Origin: Pseudomonas mandelii
GTDB lineage: Bacteria > Pseudomonadota > Gammaproteobacteria > Pseudomonadales > Pseudomonadaceae
Assembly (NCBI RefSeq): GCF_024138395.1
Contig: NZ_JAMYDU010000032.1
Location: 1 to 50,075, forward strand
Reading direction: 5' to 3'
DNA length: 50,075 nucleotides
This document shows, piece by piece, positions 14,679 through 26,500 of the stretch. How positions within the stretch are numbered: the first letter of the stretch is position 1; every line of letters starts with the position of its first letter. The notes under the pieces are model-generated. The model saw nothing but the letters and a program-made list of their open reading frames with translations, was not told the origin of the DNA and made no database searches. Both the position numbers and the translations under genes were made by a program.

Positions 14679-16274
14679 TCAGAACGTCGCTTGCAGGTTG
14701 AAGTGCAGGCGCGATTCCTGTTTCGAGGTGTTCGGCCCTTCGAGCAGCGGGTAGCCCCAATCCACGCTGCCGGACAGCCATTTGCTCAAGCTCGCGCGGG
14801 TGCCCAGGCCGACACTGGCCAGGGCGTAATCGGCGTCCTGATCGGGGAGCTCGTCACGCAGGTACAGCTGGGCGCCTTCGGCGAAGGCGTAGAAGCGCCA
14901 TTCCTGGACGTAACTGCCCAGGTACTTGGCGAGGGACGGCGTGCGCAGCTCCTGGGACAACAGGTAACCGTCATCACCGGTGCGCTCGGCGGCTAGATAA
15001 CCGCGCACCGAAGTCGCACCGCCGGCCGAGAATTGCTCGTTGGAAACCAACGGCCCGGACGCCAACTGGAACGCGGCTTTGCTCGCGGTCTGCCAGTCGT
15101 TGCCGAAGGTGAAGGTGTAATTGGTGTCGCCCTTGAGCACAGCGAAGCTGGGGCTGGCGCGGTAGCGTTTGTAGTCGAAGTCTTCGTCGGAGCTGCCGTA
15201 ACCGAACAGGCTGCGAGTGCCGGCGACCAGACTCAGGCCAAGACTCCATTGGGAGTTTTCGGTGTAGCGAAAGCCGTTGTAGGCGAAGGTGAACGGTGCG
15301 TATTGCAGCGGCACGTTGTCGCTCTCGCCGGCCAGGGTCAGGCGCTCGTCGAAGTCCTTGAAGTCGATGCCGGCCGAAAACGAGTTGGACCAATTGCCGC
15401 TGGACGGCAGCGTGTAAATCGCCGAGATTCCGTAAGAGTGGCCCTTGCCCAACACGTTGCTGCCACCGATGGTCGCGACGTTGCTGTCGGACTGGTAACC
15501 GGAAAGTTGCACACTCCAGCGCTCGTTCAACGGCGCGGTGTAGGAACCGGACCAGACCTTGGCGTTGTCGGTGTCCTGGGGCGCGGTGAAGTAAGTCAGC
15601 GAAATGCTGTGGCCCAGTTGCCAGAGGTTGTTGTAACCCAGGCTGGTAACGGCGCGCAGTTTCTCGGTGTCGGCGCTGTAATCGTTGTTCAGCCCGACGC
15701 TGGCCTGCCACGGGTTCTGGTCTTCGACCTGCAAGTCCACGTCCATGGTGCCGGGGCGCTGACCTTCACGCACCAGCGGCATCACCTGCCGGCCCGGGGT
15801 CTTGTTGAGTTGCGCCAGTTCGCCCTGGACTTTACTGAAGTCCGGCACTTCGCCTTCCTTCAGGGCCGGCACGTCTTCGCGGATGTCTACTGGCGAATAG
15901 TGCTTGGCGCCAACCACCCGCACCCGGCCGACTTTGGTTTCGCTGACCTGCAGATAAACGATGCCGTCCTCGACTTTCTGCTCCGGCAACTCGACGAACA
16001 CCGACTGATAACCACGGGCCTGATAAACCTTTTGCAAGGCTTCACGGGCGCCTTCGATATCGTTCAAAGTCTTTTGCGGGCCGAGAAACGGGTACACCGC
16101 TTCTTCGATCGCCCGAGCGTCGAGCACGGTATTACCGCGCACGAAGTATTCGTTCACATCGACCAGTTTTGTCGGCGCCGCGGTTGCCGCGTCTTCGGCG
16201 AATACCGGCTGCGCGCCAGCCGCCACCAGCAGCCAGCCCCACAGCGCCAGCCGTGACTTGAAAAGATGCTCCAC
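14679..16274 (-). CDS. pdtB: TpsB outer-membrane transporter of PdtA (ShlB/FhaC/HecB type)
   Basis: A TpsB transporter of about 531 residues that exports its TpsA partner through the outer membrane. After a signal peptide (LALWGWLLVAAGAQPVFA) come POTRA domains (VNEYFVRGNTVLDARAIEEAVYPFLG; VGRVRVVGAKHYSP), then a 16-strand-type barrel. The Omp85-superfamily lid-lock motif is seen as SVRGYLAAE, and the chain ends in FNLQATF. I place the start at GTG 16274, behind AGGGGGTG and directly before the signal peptide. A TTG at 16331 overlapping the phdA stop is the longer alternative. It neighbours phdA and, 1.2 kb upstream, pdtA, whose N-terminal TPS domain it should recognise. Confidence 0.93.
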   Translation of the reverse strand: MEHLFKSRLALWGWLLVAAGAQPVFAEDAATAAPTKLVDVNEYFVRGNTVLDARAIEEAVYPFLGPQKTLNDIEGAREALQKVYQARGYQSVFVELPEQKVEDGIVYLQVSETKVGRVRVVGAKHYSPVDIREDVPALKEGEVPDFSKVQGELAQLNKTPGRQVMPLVREGQRPGTMDVDLQVEDQNPWQASVGLNNDYSADTEKLRAVTSLGYNNLWQLGHSISLTYFTAPQDTDNAKVWSGSYTAPLNERWSVQLSGYQSDSNVATIGGSNVLGKGHSYGISAIYTLPSSGNWSNSFSAGIDFKDFDERLTLAGESDNVPLQYAPFTFAYNGFRYTENSQWSLGLSLVAGTRSLFGYGSSDEDFDYKRYRASPSFAVLKGDTNYTFTFGNDWQTASKAAFQLASGPLVSNEQFSAGGATSVRGYLAAERTGDDGYLLSQELRTPSLAKYLGSYVQEWRFYAFAEGAQLYLRDELPDQDADYALASVGLGTRASLSKWLSGSVDWGYPLLEGPNTSKQESRLHFNLQATF

Positions 16275-16327
16275 ACCACCCCCTGAATTCGAAATGACCG
16301 TCGCTGTTTGCCCAGCGTTCGGCCCAC

Positions 16328-16939
16328 TCAATTGCTTGTTGTCGACGTCGCTGCGTGTTTGCCCAGCCAGGTGTGCAGCAGCGCGAAGTTCAAGGAGAAC
16401 TCAGGCATTTGCAGCAAGGCACCGCAGAACACTTCGCCAATGATTTTCTGGATCAGCTGCACCGCCCGCGGGTTGTTCAGCAACGTGGCGATGTCGCGAC
16501 TCAATACGTTGAAGCTCCAGACCTTCTGGTTCAGGTCCAGGCCGACGAACCAGCGGAACAGCAAGTTGTAATTGAGCTGCTCGTAGAGTTGCTGCTCGCT
16601 GGGCACCGAATAGAGCAACTGCAACAGCAGGATGTGCATGACCGTTTGCGGGGCGATGAGCATGCCGGGCTCGGCATTGAGGCCGTGCAGGATGTCGCGG
16701 TGCTCTTCGAGCAGGTCGTCGATTTGTGGGCGCAGCAACACCAGTGAATGGCCCGGCGGGATGTAGCTGGACACTTCTCTCAAGGCGCCCTGCCAGTCAT
16801 CCTGAGACACGATCCAGACCCACGGCGCGCCGTAGCGATAGACCGAAACCGGCTTCTTGCGCGCGGCTTCGACGATCTTCGACAGGCGTTGATCGAGTTC
16901 TTGCATGCCCACTTTCGAGTAGCGTTCCATAGTCCCCAT
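16328..16939 (-). CDS. phdA: PhdA: Phd-like domain fused to transposase N-terminal domain
   Basis: A 203-residue protein corresponding to PhdA, the 'prevent-host-death' homologue found between pdtA and pdtB in P. aeruginosa. Residues 4-52 look like a Phd/YefM antitoxin N-domain (MQELDQRLSKIVEAARKKPV, YGAPWVWIVSQDDW). Residues about 66-155 match the N-terminal domain of IS5/IS1182-type transposases (SEQQLYEQLNYNLLFRWFVG, then LDLNQKVWSFNVLSRDIATLL). No DDE catalytic core follows, so it is not an active transposase. No signal peptide is present, so it is cytoplasmic. ATG 16939 is preceded by GGGAGTGAGG; ATG 16930 is the alternative. No toxin gene is adjacent. A regulatory or DNA-binding role is likely. 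Confidence 0.85.
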   Translation of the reverse strand: MGTMERYSKVGMQELDQRLSKIVEAARKKPVSVYRYGAPWVWIVSQDDWQGALREVSSYIPPGHSLVLLRPQIDDLLEEHRDILHGLNAEPGMLIAPQTVMHILLLQLLYSVPSEQQLYEQLNYNLLFRWFVGLDLNQKVWSFNVLSRDIATLLNNPRAVQLIQKIIGEVFCGALLQMPEFSLNFALLHTWLGKHAATSTTSN

Positions 16940-17033
16940 TGCCTCACTCCCGGCTCCCGCCCGCGGCTGGAAAAGTGGCCTCGCGGCCCCCTCAAGCACG
17001 TCACATAGGCATGACCGGAATGGCGATGTGCTA

Positions 17034-17064
17034 CCGAACTTTTGTCACAAAAGCTTCATTCTGG
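17034..17064 (-). promoter_or_regulatory. Pho-box-like element upstream of phdA
   Basis: The plus-strand text ccgaacttttgtcacaaaag followed by cttcattctgg matches the element before pdtA (30254-30283) at 25 of 30 aligned positions. It sits 95 bp from the phdA start, against 98 bp for pdtA. It contains TTGTCAC-N4-GCTTCAT, a 7-4-7 direct-repeat layout like a Pho box, oriented opposite to the gene. Confidence 0.55.
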
Positions 17065-17088
17065 AGATGGGAATTGCGTGTCTGCCTG

Positions 17089-17207
17089 ACATACCGCGAT
17101 CTCTGATTTTACGACTGCTTCGCAGCCGAACGCAGGCTTCGCCAGCTGCTACAAAGAGTGCGTCGCGGCTGAAATTGCTTAACTGACTGGCATTAGGGCT
17201 TGCCCGC
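17089..17207. repeat. Dispersed repeat, copy B (119 bp)
   Basis: Near-identical (one mismatch) direct repeat of 1-119, about 17 kb away. Its right end, cttgcccgc, is also where copy A leaves identity, so the right boundary is real. It lies in the 620-bp gap between pdtA and phdA, next to the shared Pho-like element. Confidence 0.9.
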
Positions 17208-17250
17208 GCTGGTGGTCTGTCAGTCACTTCCCTGTTGGATGTACCGGCCT

Positions 17251-17458
17251 CATCGCGAGCAGGCTCGTTCCCACAGGGGATTTTTTTGTGTATTCACTTT
17301 TTGCGAACGCCGCAGATCCCTCGTAGGAGCGAGGCTTGCCCGCGAAGGCGGTTTCAAATCCAGCATTGATGTTGGCTGATACACGGCTTTCGCGGGCAAG
17401 CCTCGCTCCTACAGGGACAGCGGTGATCCTGTGGGAGCGAGCCTGCTCGCGATGGCGG
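17251..17458. repeat. REP/BIME island between pdtA and phdA
   Basis: A single REP at 17251-17280 (catcgcgagcaggctcgttc), an inverted REP pair at 17323-17411 (gtaggagcgaggcttgcccg and its reverse complement), and another single REP at 17431-17456 (gtgggagcgagcctgctcgc). No open frame of interest lies in the gap. Confidence 0.88.
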
Positions 17459-17514
17459 TCGTGTAGTCAATAAGGAATCCGGCCCATGCCGAGCTACACC
17501 TAAACACCAAGAGC

Positions 17515-17541
17515 AAAAAAAAGGCGACCCAAAGGTCGCCC
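17515..17541 (-). terminator. Rho-independent terminator of pdtA
   Basis: On the minus strand GGCGACC-TTTG-GGTCGCC is followed by an uninterrupted run of eight T, about 20 bases after the pdtA stop. It should separate pdtA transcription from phdA-pdtB and the Ton genes. Confidence 0.92.
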
Positions 17542-17559
17542 AAAATTACAACGAGAGTT

Positions 17560-20500
17560 CTATAAGGTAAGGCTGCCCCGCTCCTCTTCAGTCAACCGCT
17601 GCCGCGCCGATTCGTCCAGAGCCCCGGCACCCAACACCTGCACCGGACTGTTCGGGTTGTACCCGGCCTCCGGCGCCCGGCTCGCGCCATCGCGGGTCGG
17701 TGCCAATTGTTCGGAGCCGAAACTCAACACCTGCACGGTAAACACCGACGCCTGATTCTGCCGCGACGCGGCCTGTTGCTGACGCGCCACGTCCTCCGCC
17801 GCTTGGGTGGCCGACGACGCCGCGGAACTGGCAGAGGTGATCGCCCCGGTGTTCACCGAAGCGGTCATTGGCACACCGGTCGACTTGCCCTGGGTCTGAA
17901 TGTTCGCCGCGTTCACCACCGTCAATGCCGCGATGTTGACGTTGCCCGACACCCGAATCCCCGCCTCGCCAGCATCGATGGTGCCCAGCGGTGCGATCAG
18001 GTCGATATCGCCGGGCGCCACTTCCGGAATCGGATTGAGCGTGGCGATACCGGCTCCGGTGCTCGGCACCGATGGCGACAGGGTCACGTTGCCCCAGGTG
18101 TCGTACAGACGTTTGGGCGGCGTGTAGACAACGGTGGTTTTCGAACCGCGACCGGCGTTGATGTCGCCTTCGGCGGACCAGCCCATGATTGAGCCACCGA
18201 AGGTGGTCATGATCCTGCTCTGGCCCAACAGGATGCTGTTCTTGGCGTAGAGCTGGATATCGCCTTCACCCTGAGTGATCACGCCCGCCGTGGACGGTGG
18301 CGCCGTGCCTTCGATGCCGAAAATCTGGCCACCACCGGGGGTCAGCATCTGGATGCCACCACCAAAATCAGTGTGGACACCAGCACCGCCGTACATCGTG
18401 ATATCGCCCTTGTAAGTGATCGGATTCCCGGCCACGTCCTTCTCGGGGAACAACGCCGCAATCGCCTCGCGACCCCGCACGTAGCTGCCCTGACGCAGGC
18501 CGCCCTCTTCGTTGTACTCGCGGCCACCGGCCTTGAGTTCGGCGAAGTACACCTCACGGGCGAACACCCGGCGCTGCTCGGCCGGCAAGGCTGCATAGAA
18601 GTTGCGCGCCTGCTCCGGGGTGCCAATGAAGCCATAACGAGCCGCCAGCCAGCTGACCAGTTCGGTTTCGTAGGTTTTGGCGACTTTGCCATCCTGACTG
18701 GCGAGCCCAATACCGGTCTGAGCCAGGTTCGCGGACGACAGATAGGGGGTGATGAAGCGATCGTAGTCAGGCCCGCCGGCGCCAACCCCGGCTTGCATCA
18801 CAATGCTCGCCCCGGCTCTGGAGTCCCCCGGCACCACCCCACCGGTGCTGGTCACACTGACCTTGTCTTCCATCAGCAGATTTCGCCCGGCGCTGAGCTC
18901 CAGCGTGCCGGGACCGGCGACGTTGAAGTTGCTGTAGAGGATGTCGCGTCCAGCGGAGGCGATGGAGATGTCATTCGGGTTGTTGTGGATGAACAGGTTG
19001 CCTGCGTGGGTATAAGCCCCCACGTTCGAATCGCCACCCTGACCACCACTAAACCCGGTACCGCTGCTGACGATGTCTCGCCCGGCCATCATCCAGACCG
19101 GCCCGCCGCCCTCGTACCAGGTTTGCCCCAGACGAGCATCACCTGGTGTCGTGAAGGTAATCGCCCGACCGCTGCTGACCGCCAGCAAATCACCGTTCAC
19201 GGCGTAAAAACGCGCCGGGTTGGCATTAGCGCCCCTTTCACCGGCCGCACTGTCTGCACCAAAGGCGAACAGTGGGTAGCGATCAGAGTTGGCGCTATAA
19301 CGATTGCCGGTTTCGGAAAGATTGCTGCTGACGATGGCTGGGGTGATTCCTGTGGTGACGGTTGCGACAAATGCCGGTCGTTGCGGGGTGGCCATCGCAC
19401 TGCCGGATGCACTCGATTGAGTGACGGTCAGATCACCGCCGTAGATGGAGTCACCGGCCAGAAACTGCAATTCCCCGCTCGTCGACGGTGCGAGTACCAA
19501 TGCAGGACGGAGGTTGCTCACACCAGCACCGGTCCCCAGCTTGCTGGCTTCGCCATAGTAAAGACTGCCGCTGGCCGCAACGGCACGAAGAATGGAGGGG
19601 TAAACCACCGCAAGGTCCGTCTCCATACCTTGGGTGTAAGGCGTGAGGTTACCGCCCGCCGAGAACAGATCGATGGCGGTGCGCTCGGTCCACAACGTGA
19701 ACCAGCTAAGCCCCAGCCCCCGGACGCCAGCGCCAGAGGTAAACGCCGAACCGCTCATCAACGGTGCACGCCCCGGATCCGCGACATCCTGCACCACCAG
19801 ATCACCCAGCGTCGACAGCCCAAACGTGGCATCGCCGGGCATCAATGTCAGTCCGCCGGCTGCTTTACCACGGGTCGCTCGGAACACGTCATAGGCACGG
19901 GTTTCACCAGGAGACTGGTCGTTCAACACACTGCCGTAATGAAGGTTGAGGCTGCCCATAGACGCACTGTCGAGTTGAGCATGACCGCGCAGATCGACCA
20001 CTGCGCCATTGAGATGCCCGTCAACGATGGTGCTGGCCGGATTGATTGCGCCGCTGACGCGCAGATCAAGATCGCCACCGCCGGTCAGTTGCACGTTGCC
20101 ATCGGCGCCCACACGCCCGGTGCTGCCCACTGCCAGTACCAGACCTTGGCTACGTGGGTTGATATTGGAATTGAACGTGCTGCCCGCCAGGGTATTCAAC
20201 ACCCCGGCATCGCCCCCCACCTGAACATTCAGGTCGCCACCGCCCAGGGTACCGTAACCGGTGAAGCCAACCATCAGATCGGCCTTGCCAGTCACTGCGC
20301 TGGCGGTGTAACTGCCGAAGTTGATCCACCAGGCGGTCGGTTGTGCCTGGGTGCCGGTGGCGACTGAACCACTGCCCTGGCGCCATAACCAATTGCCGAC
20401 ATTGACCGTGTCATAACCCAGATCACCTGTGTTGGGGCGCCCAAAACCAGAGGGCACCACATCCATACTGTTGCCAGTCAGGTTGCCGCCGACCTTCAGT

Positions 20501-23500
20501 GTCAGGTTGCCGCCAAGCTCAGGGTACCAGGCGCGGTAGAGGCTGCTGGTGCCGCCATCCACCAGTTTTTCATTCTCGCCGAACGCGTCATTGAGCACCG
20601 TGTCATTGCCCCCCCGCGCCTTGGGCTGGTTATAAGGGTCATTGGCGTCGGTGGCGCTCGCCGATGTACCCGCGGTATAGACGCCGTACAGCGAATCCAT
20701 TTTCAAATCACCTGCCGACAGCAGCTCAAGGTCCGCTGCACCGGTGCGAATCACGCTCCAGCGCTGGCTGCCGGGCTTGTACTCAGACTGACCGCTGGCC
20801 TGACAGAACGTCGGATTGTCGGTGCATAGCTCGGGATAGCCAATGGCGTCAAAGTCAATCGGCTGGCCCGCCAGACTGGTATCGCCAACCCAGTTGATTG
20901 ATCCGTCTTCGGTCCAGACAAAGCCGCTGCTGGCCTTACAGAACGTCGGGTTATCGGAACAAAGTCCCGGATAACCAAGCGCATCTTCATCGATCGGTTG
21001 CCCCACCAGACTGGTATCGCCGGCCCAGTTGATCGACCCCTCTTCGGTCCACACCATCCCCCCAGCCTTGGCCTTGCCAAACATGCCGTAGTGACTGTCG
21101 GCCAGGTGCAAGTCCCCGCTGACCGGCAGCGGCTGCACGATGCGGCTATCCGCTGCATCGGTATCAGCACCGGCCACCAGACGCAGCGACCAGGATTGCG
21201 AACCTTCGGCCAGCATCGGCGCGATGGCCCAGTTGCGCCCCTGTCGCCCGGCGACTTCCGGACGCAACTGCACCGAATCCACCCCGGTGGGCAGTTTCAC
21301 ATCGGTGCCGGACGGAATCAGTGAGCCACGGGTCAGTGCCAGATTGCCGATAAGTCTCAACACATTGGTCTGAGCATTTATCGCCCCCGCGACGCTCGGC
21401 AACGGTACCCCCTTGGGCCAGGTAAAGTTTTGCAAGGACGCAGTGCTGGTCAACAGACTCCCGGCGCCCAGTTGAGAATCGATGGCCAGGGTCACGTTTT
21501 GCTGCAACAAGGTACCGGCGGCGAACAACAGGTTGCCCACGTTATCGCGCACGTCGGCCGCCAGAATCGTGCCCGCCGGCAATACCAGCGGCTGAGCGAG
21601 TGTCACGGCCATCGGTAAACGAGTGCCGGCGACTACCGTCACGCCTTTGAGCGGTACGTCGTAGTTCAAAATCGTCCCGGCCGGAAACGTGGTGCCATCG
21701 GCCAGGGTAACGCCCGCGCCCGGCACGACGATATCGCCACCGGTAAAATCGATCCCCGGCAACAGCACCCAGCCCTTGTCGTCCTGGGTATCCGGCGGCG
21801 GTGCAAAGCCATCGTTGATGCTGCCGTAGATACTTAGGTCACCACCAGCGCGCAGTGTCAGGCTGCCAGATTCACCGGAGCCGTAAACGGAGGTCAATTG
21901 CGTGTGCGGATTGACGCTGGCATAGCGATAACCCGACAGGTCCAGATCACCCTGCACCACCAGATCGCCATCGGCGGTGGCACTGACAATTTCGACACCG
22001 GGTCGCAGATGGAAGACGTCGGCATAACGGGCGCTATTCAGCCCCGCCAGTTTGCGCTGCATCAAGTCGTTGTTGGCCAGCGCGGCGTTGATGAACTGGA
22101 TGCTCTGTTGATGTTTGCCGTCCAGATAAGCCTGATCGATCACTTGATACGGTCGGCCACTGGCCGCCGGGTCAGTTCCTGGCGGCGCATCGTCGTATTG
22201 CCAGGTGGCGTTCAGCGCGATGGAGCGCGCCCCCTGAATATCCAGATTGCCGCTGGCATCAATGGCGATGTCCCCGTAGACCGGATCGGGAGCATTGAGT
22301 CCCATGCGCCGGGCATTAAGTTCCAGGGTGCCGCGAGCACGGCCATCGTTCTGGCCCGGGAGACTGCCGACCGCGACATCAGTGCCGTGACGCAGATCGA
22401 TGCGCGCACCGCTGGCCAGAGTCAATACGCCCTCGCGGGAGGTCAGGTCGACTATGGCGCGGTTCGGCGAGTCGATGATCTTGCCGTAGCTGTCCACCCG
22501 CAGACGGCGGCTGTGAGCATCGAGCACTGCGCCGTTGCCCAGGGTCAGGTTGTTTTTCGCCGACAGGCGAATGCTGCCGACCCGCTCGCCACTGGCGTCC
22601 ACCGTGCCATTGACCCACAGGCTGCCGTTATCCAGCGACACAGTGATGTTAGAGGCTTTGAGGTCGTTACCGATTGCCAGGTCGCCCTGCTTGAGCTGGA
22701 AACTGCGCGAGCCAAACACTTCACCCTGATTCAAACGCTGGTTGAGCGCGGCGAATTGTTCACTCAAATGACCAGTGCCACCCAAGCGCTGAGCCTGGAT
22801 TTCGACCTCACCGGCCTGATACGGCATGTAGGTGCCACCGGCGTCGTAGTCACCACTGCTGCGGCCCAAAATGCTGCCTTGCAGGTCGACCATTCCAGCC
22901 GCCGAGCCCAATGCCACGGCACTGAGTTGCCCGGCGCGGTTATTGCGTGCCGACAGATCGATCCGCGAGCCGACGCTCTGAAGTATGTTGCCGTTTCGAC
23001 TCTGCAAAATGACTTCACCGCCGCCGCTGTACTTGGTCACGTCATTGAAGACAATGGCACGTCCGGCCACATCGATCAGCGCGGCGTCAGTCAGGGTCAA
23101 GTCGTTGGTAGCGTTGAGGGTCAGCTTGCCGCTGGGCAATACCACCACACTCGCCAGATTGATGCGGCTGGCGCTCAATGACAGTTCAGCACCGAGACCG
23201 ACAGCGTTCGCTGCGGCGTTGGCCTTGCCGCTGACGTCAATGGCGCCGCCGGCAGTGATGCGATTGACCGAACCGCCTTCACCGGTCATCAACGGTGTGA
23301 GGATGTTCAGGTTGCCGCTGCTGTAACTGAAACCCTTTTGCGCGTCGAAGGCGCCTTGGGACTGGTACACCGCGAGGCTGCCTTTGTGATTGGCGGTAAT
23401 GCGCTCGCTGGCCGTCAGATTGACGTTGGCAAAGCCCAGCGCCAGACGATCAAGGCTATCGACAGAATTGGGCTGGGCAAAGTCGCCATAACCGAACTCG

Positions 23501-26500
23501 ATGCGCTCGGCCTGAATATCCAGGCGTCCGCTGCCGGTACCGGCACCGCCGGCGATCACTGTGCCGGGGGCGCCTTGGGCGCCGTTCCAGATCAGGTTGG
23601 AGGTGCGAATCGTCGCCACGTCGTTCGCGCCACCAGCGCCATACATCGCGGGGGCGGTGAGCATCAGGTTGCTCAGCCGCGAGCGACCGGTCTGGGCATC
23701 GTAGGTGTCGAGGCTGGCGCTGCCATAGAAATTCAGCGCTTCGCGGGCCGATAACTCCAGGGTTTCCAGTGCCGGAGCGCCGTACTCGGTATCACCCTGT
23801 AATAAGCGTTCAAGCACTGGCTGGCTCAAACTCAAACCGGTGGGCAATACGTTGCGCGCCGCCGCATCGTTCAGTGCCTGGCTGCTGCCGACATTGATGT
23901 TACCCACGGCCAGGGTCAGGTGGCGGGTGCCATAGCGCACCTGATCGCCCAGCTCCAGGGTCGTGCCCGTCGCCGCGACGATGCTGCCTTCGGAATAAAG
24001 CCGTGTCTGCCCAGCGCAGATGCTGTCGCAACCGCCCACGCTGATCGAACCACTGAGGGTATTGGGCGCTAACTGCACGTTGAGCAGGCCATTGGAGGCC
24101 GCGAGCAGGTTGGTCGCCTGATAAACGAAGCCGTCCCGGGCATCAAACGATGCAGCGCCTCGGCCAATGGTATTGATCATCGCCCCCTGCTCCACCACCA
24201 GATTGCCGTTGCCGGTCACCAGGAAGACTTCCGGGGCAGAGAGGGTTGCACCCTGGCGCAGGGTAATGTTCGAACTGGCACCGACACCGGTGAAATTGAT
24301 GTAGTTACCGCCCTGGCCATAGAGCACGTAAGGCAGTCGGCCAACCATCAACCGCGTCGCCTGCAAGGCATTCAGGCTGTCGGCGTTCAGCGAGATGCCG
24401 GAGAAGGTCGGGGTAGCCGGTTGATCCGCGCCGACGATTTCCAGGTCAACGTTGGGGATGGCCGACAATGCCACGACAGTGCCGCCATACCCACCCGGTG
24501 CGGCGTCGAATTTACCGGTGCCGTTGAATGAAAACGCCTCTTCTTTGGCACCCTTGAGCATCGCCAGCTTGAGCGTTTTCGCATCCACCGGCAGCATCGC
24601 TCGCGGGATACCCAAGCGTGCGGCATCAGCGACCGCAAACTGAGCGTAACTGGTTTCGTTGTATTGCGAATAACGACGTAACACATCACCGGAGGTCAGG
24701 ATCAATTGGCTGGCGATGCTGTCGCGCAGCCCGGTATTGGCCACCGAAAGCGTACCGGCGGTGGTCCACGAACCATTGCGCATTCGTTGCGCGCCAGCCA
24801 CGCTGCCCAATCCCGCCAAGCCGTTGACCTCGACCCGGAACGCCCCCGGCAACAAGGCATAGGTGGAAGGCATCAACGTGTAGGTGCCTGCTGCCAGCCC
24901 TGGCACTCCCGCAGCAATCGTGACTTGTCGCCCGATCACCGGGTCGACCGCACCGCCTTCGGCGGCCACTGGTGCGTAAGCACTCTGATTGCCCGGCACG
25001 ATGGCGTACACCGGGTTAGTGGCAAGGCCCGGTAAGGTAAAGCCACCGTTGGCGCCGATTTGCACCAACGGGTTGTAGCGGGCGTCGGTCGAACCGCCAC
25101 GGCCGGAGATAAACCCGGCCCCCAACAAATCACCGCCACCGGAGAGGTCCAGTACGGAGCCTTCCTGTGCCGTGATCGACTGACCGCCCAATATCACTCC
25201 GACCGTCAGATTACCGTTCTCATTGAGCACGGATCCTTGGCCGACCAGGACCACATTCTTGCCCGAATAACTGTAGGTCTCGCCATCGACAGTACCGCCA
25301 TAGGGCAACATCAAACCTTGGCCGCTGACGGACGTCAGGCTGCCGGGGAGCAATTGGACCTTGGCCGTGCGACCCGGCCCGTCGGTGGTGCCGATTTCAA
25401 GAAGTCCCAACGGTGCCCGCACGACACCACCTTGTTCGATCCTGCCTGCGCCGAGTTGCAATCGACCGAACGCCGAATACGGTACATCGGGTGTCACGCT
25501 GGCTGCGCGACCGATGACCAGTGTTCGCGTCGGATCGTATAGCGCCCCCGCATCGTGGCCCCAGCCATAACCCGCCAGTACCCGCGCGCCGACCCCGGTG
25601 GCCGGGTATAACTGGGCAGCGCGCAAGGTCATATCGCCTGGGGTGATCAATTGCGTGGTAATGCCGTCCGGCATTCCCTGTCCACCAATGCCCGCGAGAA
25701 AGCGCAGATCGCCTCGGCTGTTCAGCTCGATCTGATCGAAGCCCTCGCGCTCGACGGTGACGATGGACTCGTCGGCGCGCGTGAGCGTGCCTTTGCTGCT
25801 AAAGCGTACGCTGCCTTGAACATCCAGCAGATCGGCATTGACCGCGAACAGCGCCTGGTTGTTCGCCGTGGACACAGTGGCGTCGAGCACCGGTCGGACG
25901 TAAACAGTCTTGTTTGGGTCATCCGGGGTAAGTATCCCCGCCAACAGCACATGTGGCGCGTTCAGCTCAACCCGGCTATTGGCCGCCGCGTCTTTGGCCA
26001 GGCCAATGTCTCGGGAATACAGGCTCAGGCTCTGGCCGGTGGTCAGCGACACATCGCCAGCCACACTCAACAAGCCATTACTGAGCAGCGCCACGTTGTC
26101 GAAACCGCCGGCCTGGATTTGATCGACACCCAGTTGACCGCGACCGTAGACCAGCGACCCGGCGGCCTCGTCAGGCGAACCTTCCACCATGCCGGGCACA
26201 TGCGTCTGGCTGAGGATCAGCTCACGAACCTGTAGCACCCGATCAGTGACGGTGTTTTTCAGGTAATAAGGCGTCTCCAGCGCGACCGACAAACTGCCAC
26301 CCGCCGCCCCCGCGCCGCCCGCTTTGGCGTTGAAGCGACCGTCCAGGTACAAGCCATTATTGGAGCCCAGAGAAATGTGGCCGCCATTACTCGACACCCA
26401 GGTTTTGCCTTGGCCGGGGATGTCCAGCAGCGCCTGGGTGCCCGAGGCCTCCAGGCGCGAACCTTCGCGCAATACCACAAACAGGTCGGACGCCGTCGCC

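Noticed and set aside
16328..16939. PhdA as a transposase fragment or as an antitoxin of a toxin-antitoxin pair
   Set aside because: The gene is intact and in conserved order, it lacks the DDE core, and no toxin-like gene is adjacent.
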